Below, piece by piece: positions 1 through 6,213 of a stretch of DNA of 6,345 bases. The stretch is from NCBI GenBank assembly GCA_005786775.1, contig SYDD01000196.1:1-6345 (forward strand). Direction: 5' to 3'. The DNA is from Opitutaceae bacterium. GTDB lineage: Bacteria; Verrucomicrobiota; Verrucomicrobiia; Opitutales; Opitutaceae. How positions within the stretch are numbered: the first letter of the stretch is position 1; each line of letters starts with the position of its first letter. The notes below the pieces were generated by a model. The model saw only the letters and a list, made by a program, of their open reading frames with translations. It did no database searches and was not told the DNA's origin. A program made the translations under genes and the position numbers.

Positions 1-993
1 ATGAACATCCTCGTCGTCGGCGGCGCCGGCTACATCGGCAGTCACTGCGTTCGCCAAATCATGGCTGCCGGGCACCGGCCGGTCATCCTCGACAACTTCG
101 TCTACGGGCATCGCGGGGCGGTGCCCGCGGGGGTGGCCCTCCACGAGGGCAATCTCGGCGACGGCCCTTTCGTTCGCCGGGTGCTGGAAGCGGAGCGCAT
201 CGACGCCGTGATGCACTTCGCGGCCTATTGCTACGTCGGGGAGTCGGTCACGGACCCGATGAAGTACTACTTCAACAATGTCGTCGCTACCCTGCACCTC
301 TTACAGGCGATGCGGGACGCGGGTGTGCGTCGGTTCATCTTTTCCTCGACCTGCGCCACGTTCGGGGTGCCGGCGACGCTCCCGATCCACGAGAACCTGC
401 CGCAGGCGCCGATCAATCCCTACGGCCAGACCAAGCTCGACATCGAGCAGGTTTTGAAGGCCTTGGCGGTCGCGCACGGGTTGAGCTTTGCTGTGTTTCG
501 CTATTTTAATGCGGCGGGTGCAGCCGAAGATGGCAGTATCGGCGAAGATCACGCGCCAGAAACCCACCTGATCCCCCTCGCAATCGATGTGGCGACCGGG
601 CGGCGCCCGCACCTCCAGCTCTTCGGCACGGATTACCCGACGCCAGACGGTACCTGCCTGCGGGACTACGTCCATGTGGACGACCTTAGCCGGGCGCACA
701 TCGCGGCCTGCACCCGCCTCGACGCTCCGGGCACCCAGCTCTTTTACAACCTTGGCACGGGTCGACCGACCTCCAATCGGGAGGTCATCGCGGCGGTCGA
801 GGAAATCACCGGACGCCCGGTCCGCGTCGTCGAGTCCCCGCGCCGCGCCGGGGATCCGCCGGCCCTGTTCGCCGATTCCGCGAAGGCCCGCCGTGAGCTG
901 GGGTGGGTGGTGAAGTTCCCGGACATTAAGTCGATCGTCGCCACCGCGTGGAAATGGCACCAGGCCCACCCGGCCGGATTTGGGGATCGGTAG
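1..993 (+). CDS. galE: UDP-glucose 4-epimerase
   Basis: This cytoplasmic enzyme interconverts UDP-glucose and UDP-galactose (Leloir pathway) with bound NAD and supplies UDP-Gal for polysaccharide synthesis. The 330-residue product has the usual GalE length and an extended-SDR layout. The NAD-binding GGAGYIGSH loop is at residues 7-15, with D31-N32 following strand 2 (LDNF). HFAAYCYVGES is at 72-82. The catalytic triad is T117 (in SSTCATFG), Y141 and K145 (YGQTK). The substrate-domain signature FGTDYPTPDGTCLRDYVHVDD is at about 208-228, and the NLGTG motif lies near residue 250. The serine of the E. coli triad is a threonine here, which is common in the family. The window begins exactly at the ATG, so the ribosome binding site and promoter cannot be seen. 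A PEP-CTERM gene follows on the same strand but has its own promoter, so the two need not share a transcript. Identification is very secure; a closely related UDP-sugar epimerase specificity (for example GlcNAc/GalNAc) cannot be excluded. Confidence 0.96.
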   Translation: MNILVVGGAGYIGSHCVRQIMAAGHRPVILDNFVYGHRGAVPAGVALHEGNLGDGPFVRRVLEAERIDAVMHFAAYCYVGESVTDPMKYYFNNVVATLHLLQAMRDAGVRRFIFSSTCATFGVPATLPIHENLPQAPINPYGQTKLDIEQVLKALAVAHGLSFAVFRYFNAAGAAEDGSIGEDHAPETHLIPLAIDVATGRRPHLQLFGTDYPTPDGTCLRDYVHVDDLSRAHIAACTRLDAPGTQLFYNLGTGRPTSNREVIAAVEEITGRPVRVVESPRRAGDPPALFADSAKARRELGWVVKFPDIKSIVATAWKWHQAHPAGFGDR

Positions 994-1103
994 GTCGGTC
1001 GACGGGAGGGAGCGTGCCCTGACGGGGCCAGCCGCATGGGCTCGGTCAGCCGGGCCTGAGACCTGCTGCACAGGCGCAAAACCTCCGCAAGAGGGGACTG
1101 CAA

Positions 1104-1151
1104 CAAAGTGTAAACTGGCCCCCGAAAATGGACGGTAAAGTTTACACTTTG
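1104..1151. promoter_or_regulatory. 13-bp perfect inverted repeat, candidate enhancer (UAS) for a sigma-54 activator
   Basis: CAAAGTGTAAACT at 1104-1116 is repeated as its exact reverse complement AGTTTACACTTTG at 1139-1151, with a 22-bp spacer. Each arm contains a near-palindromic 10-mer (AGTGTAAACT at 1107-1116, AGTTTACACT at 1139-1148). The two centres are 32 bp apart, about three helical turns, and lie roughly 160 and 128 bp upstream of the start site predicted from the promoter at 1245-1260. That is the usual distance and phasing for paired activator sites at sigma-54 promoters. Alternatives are a hairpin ending the galE transcript (no T-run follows, so weak) or a leftover insertion-sequence end, since the spacer GGCCCCCGAAAATGGAC has an IS-end look. 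The rest of 994-1243 shows no gene or other convincing signal. Confidence 0.55.
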
Positions 1152-1244
1152 CATTAGATCGCAAGGGTGCCATACCGGCTGATCGCTCTTGGAGAAGTCT
1201 AGGCGTGAAGAACTTAAGCGTTAATAAGTGGCAATACGTAGTCT

Positions 1245-1260
1245 TGGCACGGAGATTGCT
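1245..1260 (+). promoter_or_regulatory. Sigma-54 (RpoN) -24/-12 promoter
   Basis: TGGCACG at 1245-1251, four bases (GAGA), then TTGCT at 1256-1260 matches the RpoN consensus YTGGCACG-N4-TTGCW at every defined position, including the preceding T at 1244. The invariant GG (1246-1247) and GC (1258-1259) are exactly ten bases apart. Taking C1259 as -12 puts transcription start near 1271, which leaves a leader of about 30 bases before ATG 1301. The site falls inside the longer GTG-1205 reading of the downstream gene, which argues against that start. RpoN control is known for PEP-CTERM/exosortase systems with the PrsK/PrsR pair; which activator works here is not visible. Confidence 0.85.
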
Positions 1261-1300
1261 TACGGGTGGCGAGGCGCAAATTTCTCGCCTTATCCCCGCC

Positions 1301-2212
1301 ATGATCGCCGCCCGCCGTTTCCTCGTTTTCCTGCTAACCTTCAGCGCTCCGGCCCTGCCGGGGTTTGCTGCCTCCTACTTCTACGCGGTGGGTTCGAACA
1401 ACCACATTTACGAAGTGAGCGACGCGGGGGTACAGCGCGATGTGCGGGATCTTTCCAGCTTGGTCGGGTCGACGATGGTCAACGGCGCGGCCTTTGATGC
1501 GAGCCGCAGCCAGTTCTTTTTTGCGGTGCCCGGAACAGGTGGGGCGAACGCTTCGCTTTGGTATTGGAACCAAGCCAGTAATGTGACTCCGGTTTCACTC
1601 GGTCTTCTCCCAACCGCTCGGCCCGATAATGGTGCGTACTGGGACGGGGCCTACTGGTACGTCCAGCAGGGCACGCATACTCTCCACCGGATTGCGCTGC
1701 AGTACGACGGCTCCGGTAATCCCACGCTCGCTAGCGGCGGGGCCTCCACGGGTACCCTTGTCGGAGCGGTTCCGACCGTGAACAATAATTATTTTGGTGA
1801 TATCGTGATCTCCAGCGTGGGCACGCTCTACGCCACGACCGCCAACGGGGATGCTTTCTACCGAGTGAGTTTGGGGTTCGGTGCCCTGAGTGGGAATCAA
1901 ACCGTCACGTCCATTGGTTCCGTGGGGAGCGCCGGAGTGGATAAGATGCAGCTGTCCTTTGATTCCGCCGGAACCACCTTGTACGGGCAGGCCTACGATA
2001 CCGGCCAGTGGTATACGATCGACACTTCGTCCGGCGCCCTGACTCAGCTATCGTTCAGCACGCTCACTGCGGGCGTCTCCAATGGCTTCCAGGATATGGG
2101 CGGCGCCTCCGCCACTGCGACGCCGTCCGCTGGCGTTCCGGAGCGGGGGCCTTGGCTCGCCCTCTTGTCGGTGACCCTCGTTTCAATCGTATGGGCCCGC
2201 CGCCGACTTTAA
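1301..2212 (+). CDS. Secreted PEP-CTERM-type protein with beta-rich repetitive body
   Basis: Predicted exported protein of 303 residues, probably handled by an exosortase and associated with the exopolysaccharide matrix or outer surface. From ATG 1301 there is a classical Sec signal peptide: MIAARR, a hydrophobic stretch to about residue 20, and likely cleavage around GFA-A at 21-24. The tail at 279-303 has the tripartite sorting form: VPERG, the hydrophobic WLALLSVTLVSIVWA, then RRRL. The mature body lacks cysteine, is rich in Gly, Ser, Thr, Asn and aromatic residues, and repeats strand-like units such as GTLYATTANGDAFYRVS and GTTLYGQAYDTGQWYTID. This suggests a beta-propeller-like fold, but I recognise no named domain. 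An in-frame GTG at 1205 would add 32 residues, but it would put the sigma-54 promoter inside the gene and spoil the signal peptide, so ATG 1301 is preferred although no clear Shine-Dalgarno precedes it. The substrate or adhesive role is unknown. Confidence 0.85.
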   Translation: MIAARRFLVFLLTFSAPALPGFAASYFYAVGSNNHIYEVSDAGVQRDVRDLSSLVGSTMVNGAAFDASRSQFFFAVPGTGGANASLWYWNQASNVTPVSLGLLPTARPDNGAYWDGAYWYVQQGTHTLHRIALQYDGSGNPTLASGGASTGTLVGAVPTVNNNYFGDIVISSVGTLYATTANGDAFYRVSLGFGALSGNQTVTSIGSVGSAGVDKMQLSFDSAGTTLYGQAYDTGQWYTIDTSSGALTQLSFSTLTAGVSNGFQDMGGASATATPSAGVPERGPWLALLSVTLVSIVWARRRL

Positions 2213-2217
2213 GTCGG
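2203..2217. terminator. Small inverted repeat at the end of the PEP-CTERM gene, weak terminator candidate
   Basis: CCGACTT and AAGTCGG form a perfect inverted repeat around a single T, overlapping the TAA stop codon; as RNA this gives a 5-bp stem with a TTTAA loop. It sits between two convergent genes, where a terminator is expected, but it is followed by a G-run instead of T residues in + sense, and no T-run follows in - sense. Treat it as a possible stop signal or 3' stabilising hairpin only. I saw nothing stronger in the remaining bases to 2359. Confidence 0.25.
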
Positions 2218-2359
2218 GGGGACGCAATTGCGCCGCGAGATAAGAGCCGCACGCTGGACACACTGAGCTCGGCCTCCGAGTGGTGCCTTCTCGTATTGCG
2301 GTCGCAGTGGAGAGTGGACAGGGCCTTCGTCCAGAGAGGTCGGGATTTTGATGGGGCAC

Positions 2360-3883
2360 CTATGCGGTCGCACTAGGGTCCGCTGCTCGGACGTTCCGCG
2401 GACGGTCGATCCGGTAGATCTGACGCTCACCCTTGCCCTTCAGGAGTACGACGCCCAGCGACTCCCCCGCGTAATGGGCGGCGATCCGCACCCAGGTCGA
2501 AGCATCCACGCATACGCTGCCCGGAGTGGCTGCCTGCTCCATCCGGGCCGCCGTGTTCACCGTGTCTCCCCAGACGTCGTACTGGTACTTCTGTCGCCCC
2601 ACGATGCCGGCGCTCACGGGCCCGGCGTGGACCCCGACGCGGAGGCGCCAACCGGCGCCGTGGGCGGCGGCCGCACGCGTCATCTCGAGACCGCACGCCA
2701 CGGCGGCGTCAGCGGGGTTGGGCAGCGGAGCGAGCAGGCCGGCCACAGCCATGAAGGAGTCGCCAATCGTCTTGATCTTCTCGAGCCCGTGCCGGAGGGC
2801 GATTTCCTCGAAGGTCTCGACGAGGCCTTGCAGTTCACAGTGTACCTCGATTGCCGACCTGCCCGCGCACCACTGGGTGAACCCCGCGAGATCGGTGAAT
2901 AGCACCGCCACTTCCGGCACCGCTCGCGGTTGCACCTTGCGCGTCGCTTGTAGTTCGCGTGCCACGTCCTTGGGTAAAATCACGTGCAGAAGCTCCTCGA
3001 TCCGGCGCAGGTGCTCGGCCTCCCGATCCTGGAGCCGCTTCTTGCCGAGGCAGGCGTTGATGCGGGCTTGCAGGAGCACCGGGTTGAACGGCTTCGGTAG
3101 GTAATCCTCCGCGCCGAGCTCGATGCAGCGCACCACCCGGCTGAGGTCCCGAGAGGCGGACAGCACGATCACCGGCAGGCGCCGCAACTCCTGATCGGCG
3201 CGCAAGATCTGCAGCGTCTCCTCGCCGTCCAAGACGGGCATCTGGATGTCGAGCAGCACCAGATCGCGAGGTGTGCGGCGCAGGAGCTCGAGGGCTTCGC
3301 GTCCGTCTGCAGCGCATAGCACGTCATGGCCGAGGCGCCGCAGGCGCCTTTCCAACATTTGCCGGTTTCCTTCGTCGTCGTCGACGACCAAGAGGCGACC
3401 CGGTTCCGTAGCGGGAGCACCCGTGCCCACCGCCGAATCTGCTTCGCCGGTGATTTCCTCCGTCTCAACCTCTAGGTGGCCCGCGGCCGGGGGGAGGTCA
3501 GCGGTTGCGGTAATCGTGAACGCCGCGATTAGGCGGGCAAAGTTTTCCGCGGCGTCGCGGATCCGGGCCAAATCCGCCCGGGCGTCCGGCAGATCGGGTG
3601 GCGCCAGCGCGGCCATTTGCTCCGCTAGCGCGCGAATTTCCTCAACGAGGCCGGGCCATTCCGGGGGCGTGCGCGGTAGCCTGCCTGCACCCGGGCCCGC
3701 GGTCGGCGGGGGCGCCAAGTCATCTACGCCGCGCTGCAGGATCTGCCCGATGGCGTGGACTCGCTCCAACCCCCGATGCCAGGGCCCAATCTCCGCTGAG
3801 CGCGTCTCCTCGAGCAGCATCTCGGAATAGCCGAGGATATGGTTCAGCGGGGTCCGGAGCTCGTGCTTCAGCTTTGGCTTCAT
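2360..3883 (-). CDS. H-box / receiver / class III adenylate cyclase hybrid signalling protein
   Basis: Soluble 507-residue protein predicted to make cAMP in response to phosphorylation of its receiver. Numbering is from ATG 3883. A histidine-kinase-like H-box KHELRTPLNHILGYSEML occupies residues 6-23 (His7), followed by a helical, proline-interrupted region to about 150. No HATPase_c motifs (N, G1, F or G2 boxes) are present. The receiver spans about 163-280: acidic pocket VVDDD (D168-D170), phospho-acceptor D212 in LLDIQMP, S242 and K264 (YLPKPF). A signalling helix ending LLHVILPKDVARELQ (about 298-312) leads to the cyclase at about 322-495: metal Asp331 (FTDLAGFT) and Asp375 (TIGDSFM), adenine-selecting K371 and D436 (QYDVWGD), and N443 and R447 (NTAARM). 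This set predicts an active adenylate, not guanylate, cyclase. No transmembrane segment or sensor domain is seen. An in-frame TTG at 3937 or GTG at 3904 could extend the N-terminus by 18 or 7 residues; no start has a good ribosome site. It lies 145 bases downstream of the methyltransferase gene. Confidence 0.9.
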   Translation of the reverse strand: MKPKLKHELRTPLNHILGYSEMLLEETRSAEIGPWHRGLERVHAIGQILQRGVDDLAPPPTAGPGAGRLPRTPPEWPGLVEEIRALAEQMAALAPPDLPDARADLARIRDAAENFARLIAAFTITATADLPPAAGHLEVETEEITGEADSAVGTGAPATEPGRLLVVDDDEGNRQMLERRLRRLGHDVLCAADGREALELLRRTPRDLVLLDIQMPVLDGEETLQILRADQELRRLPVIVLSASRDLSRVVRCIELGAEDYLPKPFNPVLLQARINACLGKKRLQDREAEHLRRIEELLHVILPKDVARELQATRKVQPRAVPEVAVLFTDLAGFTQWCAGRSAIEVHCELQGLVETFEEIALRHGLEKIKTIGDSFMAVAGLLAPLPNPADAAVACGLEMTRAAAAHGAGWRLRVGVHAGPVSAGIVGRQKYQYDVWGDTVNTAARMEQAATPGSVCVDASTWVRIAAHYAGESLGVVLLKGKGERQIYRIDRPRNVRAADPSATA

Positions 3884-4007
3884 CGGGGGGCGCGCGGGAG
3901 TCACTAAGCGACACGCGGCGCGATCGCAACCCGGCAAATCCGGCGTGAATACGCGCCCCTTCCCACCTAGGACGGCGGGAGGGCACCGAACTTACGTGGC
4001 CATCTGC

Positions 4008-4026
4008 CGCCCTGACGACTAGGGCG
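4008..4026 (-). terminator. GC hairpin just after the methyltransferase stop
   Basis: In - sense, CGCCCT (4026-4021), a 7-base loop and AGGGCG (4013-4008) form a 6-bp GC-rich stem beginning two bases after the stop codon of the methyltransferase. No T-run follows, so it is not a textbook intrinsic terminator. It may reduce read-through into the cyclase gene or protect the 3' end of the glycosyltransferase-methyltransferase message. No promoter for the cyclase gene could be recognised in the adjoining 3884-4007. Confidence 0.3.
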
Positions 4027-4028
4027 TA

Positions 4029-4796
4029 CTATTCCCGGATGAACAGATGTTCGTCCCCGCCGCGATAGCCCTCAAGCGCCTCACGGAAGCCGCACGGGGC
4101 GAGGCGTTCGGTGATCGCCACGCGCGTGGAGCGCGGGGGAAAGACCCGGACGAAGATCAGCCGCGCCCGGGCCAGGATCGGCAGCGCGGCGTCGAGGATC
4201 GGCAGCTCGTGGCCCTCCGCGTCGAGCTTCGCGATCGCGAACCCCTCGAGGCCCCGTGCGGCGCAGTACTCCCGCAGGCCCACGGTGCGTACCGGCAGCT
4301 GCCGGCGGAGGCCGAGCTCGGCCGCCTTTTCGCGCAACAAGGTAGATCCCAGCCGGGTGCGGGTCGTGAATAGGGTGCTGGTGCCGTCGCGGACGTCGAC
4401 CGCCGCTTCCTCGATCCGCCAACGCGACCCGAGGCCATTGCGCCGCGCCAGCGCCGCGATGTGCCGGGCCAAGCGGGGCACGGGCTCAAATAGATGGATG
4501 CGGGCCTCGGGCCAGCGGTCGGCGACCGAGAGGGCGAAGAGCCCGGTGTGCGCGCCGACGTCGAGCACCTCCGGTGTCGGGCCGCCGACGAGGTCACGGT
4601 GGCGGTCCAGCGGATAGGCATCCTCGACGAAGATGCGCTCATATACGCGGCGTTGAGTCCGGTCCCAGATCGGGACCACGAACCCGGAGCGCGAGCGCGC
4701 ATCGATCGGAAAGCAGCGGATGAAGAGATCCCGCCAGTGGGCTCCGAGCCGCTCCAACGGCCCTCGAGGCGGACGGGATAGAATTGCCGGAGGCAT
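4029..4796 (-). CDS. FkbM-family SAM-dependent methyltransferase
   Basis: Probable O-methyltransferase of the FkbM (Methyltransf_21) family, acting in the cytoplasm with S-adenosylmethionine. In polysaccharide loci such enzymes commonly methylate sugars or glycan chains; the real acceptor is unknown. The 255-residue product contains SAM motif I VLDVGAHTGLFAL (77-89), the post-strand-2 acidic residue in HLFEPVP (E104), and the family signature AKLDAEGHELPIL (189-201, normally K-x-D-x-E-G). The C-terminus GGDEHLFIRE is a normal family ending. I chose ATG 4796. The reading frame stays open to 5012, but the upstream part overlaps the glycosyltransferase gene and encodes low-complexity Pro/Arg/Cys-rich sequence. 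GGAGG at 4818-4814 is 17 bases from the ATG, too far to be a good ribosome site. The 55-base gap to the upstream glycosyltransferase gene suggests cotranscription and a shared job in glycan modification. Confidence 0.87.
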   Translation of the reverse strand: MPPAILSRPPRGPLERLGAHWRDLFIRCFPIDARSRSGFVVPIWDRTQRRVYERIFVEDAYPLDRHRDLVGGPTPEVLDVGAHTGLFALSVADRWPEARIHLFEPVPRLARHIAALARRNGLGSRWRIEEAAVDVRDGTSTLFTTRTRLGSTLLREKAAELGLRRQLPVRTVGLREYCAARGLEGFAIAKLDAEGHELPILDAALPILARARLIFVRVFPPRSTRVAITERLAPCGFREALEGYRGGDEHLFIRE

Positions 4797-4851
4797 CAGG
4801 GTTGACGGTGAAGCCTCCGCCCGGGTGGTTTCGCGGGCGCGGGGCGGCAGC

Positions 4852-5778
4852 TCAGGCGGTTTCCCGCACGGGGGCGGTCTCCGGCAGACCGAGGTCGGGG
4901 AGCGGCACCGGCCGGGGCCGGAGGCCGGGGACGGCGGGCAGTGGACCGTGACCCGCAAGCCGCGCCAGCAGGTTGGACCACCAACGTCGGCGCACGACCA
5001 GGGGTAGGACAATCGGCTCTCTCCGCAACAGTGAGGCGGCGGCCCCGACGTCCAGACCGAGCGTGAGGATGCGGGCGAGCTGGCGGTCGACGGCGCCGGC
5101 GTAGCCTTCCTTGTTGTTCCAATAGTGATCCATCCACGCTTCCCCGGACCGGAGGCGCCCGCTGGCGCGAAACGCCGTCCCGATCGCCAGCTGTTCGACG
5201 AGGGTATGGTGGACGCCGGCGTCCATCAGCCGATCCAGCAGGTCCAGCGCTTGGTGGAGCAGCGCGTGGTGTTGCTCCCCGACCGCGATCAGGCCGGCAT
5301 TCCACATCGGATGCGGGGCCGTGAAGCGGAAGCCGGCTACCTGCCGTCCGCGGATTTGCTGCCACAGTTTTTTCTGCCCGCGGCGCCGCGCACGGGAGAG
5401 TTCATACTCGTGCTCGTGGAGGAACACGTTGCCGGCCTCCAGGTCGGCGCATAGGGAGGCGAGATTCCTCCGGAACAGAATGTCGGAGTCGTGGTAGATG
5501 ATGTGGGCTGGTCCCTGGGCGGCCGCGTGGACCACGCACATCAACTCCGTCCGCCAGAAGAATTCGTGAGGTCCGCGCCAGTCTCGCAGAGTGTCGCGGT
5601 CCACCGGCAGGATCCGAATCCGGGAACCGAACCAGCCGAATGACTCCGGCTCGTCGGTGACCACGCAGAACTCGCTGTCGGGCGGCGCCCACGCCATCGC
5701 GGACAGGATTGAGACGTGGGCCCAGGCCGTGAGGTCCGGCCGGCCGCCGACGGAGAGCGTGACGAAGCGATTGAGCAT
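4852..5778 (-). CDS. GT-A-type glycosyltransferase-like protein
   Basis: Predicted cytoplasmic nucleotide-sugar-dependent glycosyltransferase of 308 residues; donor and acceptor are unknown. It has the layout of a metal-dependent GT-A fold. The N-terminal strand is FVTLSVGG, followed by EFCVVTDEPE (36-45). HIIYHDSDILFRRNL (92-106) contains the metal-binding D97-x-D99. MWNAGLIAVG (158-167) resembles the acceptor-side N-A-G loop of GT8-like enzymes. A VEQLAIG helix (194-200) and MDHYWNNKEGY (216-226) follow. The last 30 or so residues are Pro/Arg-rich and probably flexible. No signal peptide or transmembrane segment is evident. ATG 5778 is followed directly by the first core strand; upstream bases are C/T-rich, without a Shine-Dalgarno. 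It is the first gene of the - strand group, followed by the FkbM methyltransferase. I do not recognise a specific named family; assignment as a glycosyltransferase rests on the DxD and NAG motifs and on context. Confidence 0.75.
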   Translation of the reverse strand: MLNRFVTLSVGGRPDLTAWAHVSILSAMAWAPPDSEFCVVTDEPESFGWFGSRIRILPVDRDTLRDWRGPHEFFWRTELMCVVHAAAQGPAHIIYHDSDILFRRNLASLCADLEAGNVFLHEHEYELSRARRRGQKKLWQQIRGRQVAGFRFTAPHPMWNAGLIAVGEQHHALLHQALDLLDRLMDAGVHHTLVEQLAIGTAFRASGRLRSGEAWMDHYWNNKEGYAGAVDRQLARILTLGLDVGAAASLLRREPIVLPLVVRRRWWSNLLARLAGHGPLPAVPGLRPRPVPLPDLGLPETAPVRETA

Positions 5779-5900
5779 GGGGAGGGGAAGGGTGGGGCCG
5801 CGGCGGGCCCGAAGGGGGCTTCCTGGGCGGTGGCCTTGAGGCGAGTGCTCGGGGTTGGGACGCGACGGGGTGAGTCGGTGGCGACCCTACCACCGGAAAC

Positions 5901-5934
5901 TTTCGTCTTCAGCGCGAAGACGAAACCCTTTTTT
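5901..5934 (+). terminator. Strong hairpin with T-run, intrinsic-terminator form in + sense
   Basis: TTTCGTCTTC (5901-5910) and GAAGACGAAA (5916-5925) pair over ten bases around an AGCGC loop, then CCC and six T (5929-5934). That is the shape of an intrinsic terminator for + strand transcripts, but there is no + strand gene just upstream; it might end antisense or unrecognised short transcripts. In - sense the same stem lies near the 5' end of the predicted glycosyltransferase mRNA leader, where it could protect the message or act as a regulatory hairpin. The structure is certain; the role is not. Confidence 0.6.
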
Positions 5935-5939
5935 GCAGG

Positions 5940-5967
5940 TGAGTAGCATTACGCACCAAGCTGTCAA
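5940..5967 (-). promoter_or_regulatory. Candidate sigma-70-type promoter for the glycosyltransferase-methyltransferase genes
   Basis: In - sense a perfect -35 hexamer TTGACA (5967-5962) is followed after 16 bases by TACTCA (5945-5940), a weak -10 that is preceded by TGC in extended -10 position. Transcription would start near 5933 and give a leader of about 155 bases that includes the 10-bp hairpin at 5925-5901. The -10 lacks the conserved final T, so confidence is limited. Confidence 0.4.
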
Positions 5968-6213
5968 GTGGGCGTCATAATCTTACCGATCTTTTCAGGT
6001 AGGACCGGCATGCGTTGGTGCGGAAGCGAGAGTTGAACGGGTCTGCTGCTGCCTCCCCGATCGCCCTCGAGTGCAGGCAAGCTGAGCTCAGCCCGGTCTC
6101 GACCTGCCTCGTCGCCGGGTTGAGCCCATGAATCCGCGGGGCTCCCGGCTCCCTCTGTTACCGGTGTCTCGCGGAACCCCAGCCTCTCCCGCCGGGTGAT
6201 GTACCGCTAAAAA

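Larger units (their letters stand above)
5779..6213. other. Non-coding region upstream of the glycosyltransferase gene
   Basis: About 435 bases with no credible protein gene on either strand. The part next to the gene (5779-5890) is very G-rich in + sense. Near 5901-5967 lie the hairpin with T-run and the candidate promoter listed separately. The rest holds a 12-bp perfect palindrome GCTGAGCTCAGC (6081-6092) and a separated 8-bp inverted pair CGCACCAA / TTGGTGCG (5952-5959 and 6015-6022), neither with an assignable role. The short open frames here look like by-products of high GC content. Confidence 0.6.

Noticed and set aside
1205..1300. GTG-initiated N-terminal extension of the PEP-CTERM protein
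   Set aside because: The extension would contain the sigma-54 promoter and push the signal peptide 32 residues inward; ATG 1301 gives a normal signal peptide.
301..1302. Long open frame (333 codons) on the - strand opposite galE and its downstream gap
   Set aside because: It is antisense to a certain galE, its product shows no domain and is Arg/Gly/Pro-rich, and high GC content keeps antisense frames open.
2223..2232. 10-bp palindrome CGCAATTGCG between the convergent genes
   Set aside because: It is too short, with no supporting promoter or partner site, to call an operator.
2297..2372. 10-bp direct repeat TGCGGTCGCA at 2297-2306 and 2363-2372
   Set aside because: It is short, only two copies, one inside the end of the cyclase gene; plausible by chance in GC-rich DNA.
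4797..5012. Upstream extension of the FkbM methyltransferase frame to ATG 5012
   Set aside because: It overlaps the glycosyltransferase coding region in another frame and encodes Pro/Arg/Cys-rich low-complexity sequence unlike the family.
5929..6002. Two pyrimidine-run plus CAGGT motifs resembling eukaryotic splice sites
   Set aside because: The surrounding genes are clearly bacterial and the first T-run is explained by the terminator-like hairpin.
5952..6022. 8-bp inverted pair CGCACCAA / TTGGTGCG separated by 55 bases
   Set aside because: Arms are short and far apart with no further pairing; likely chance.
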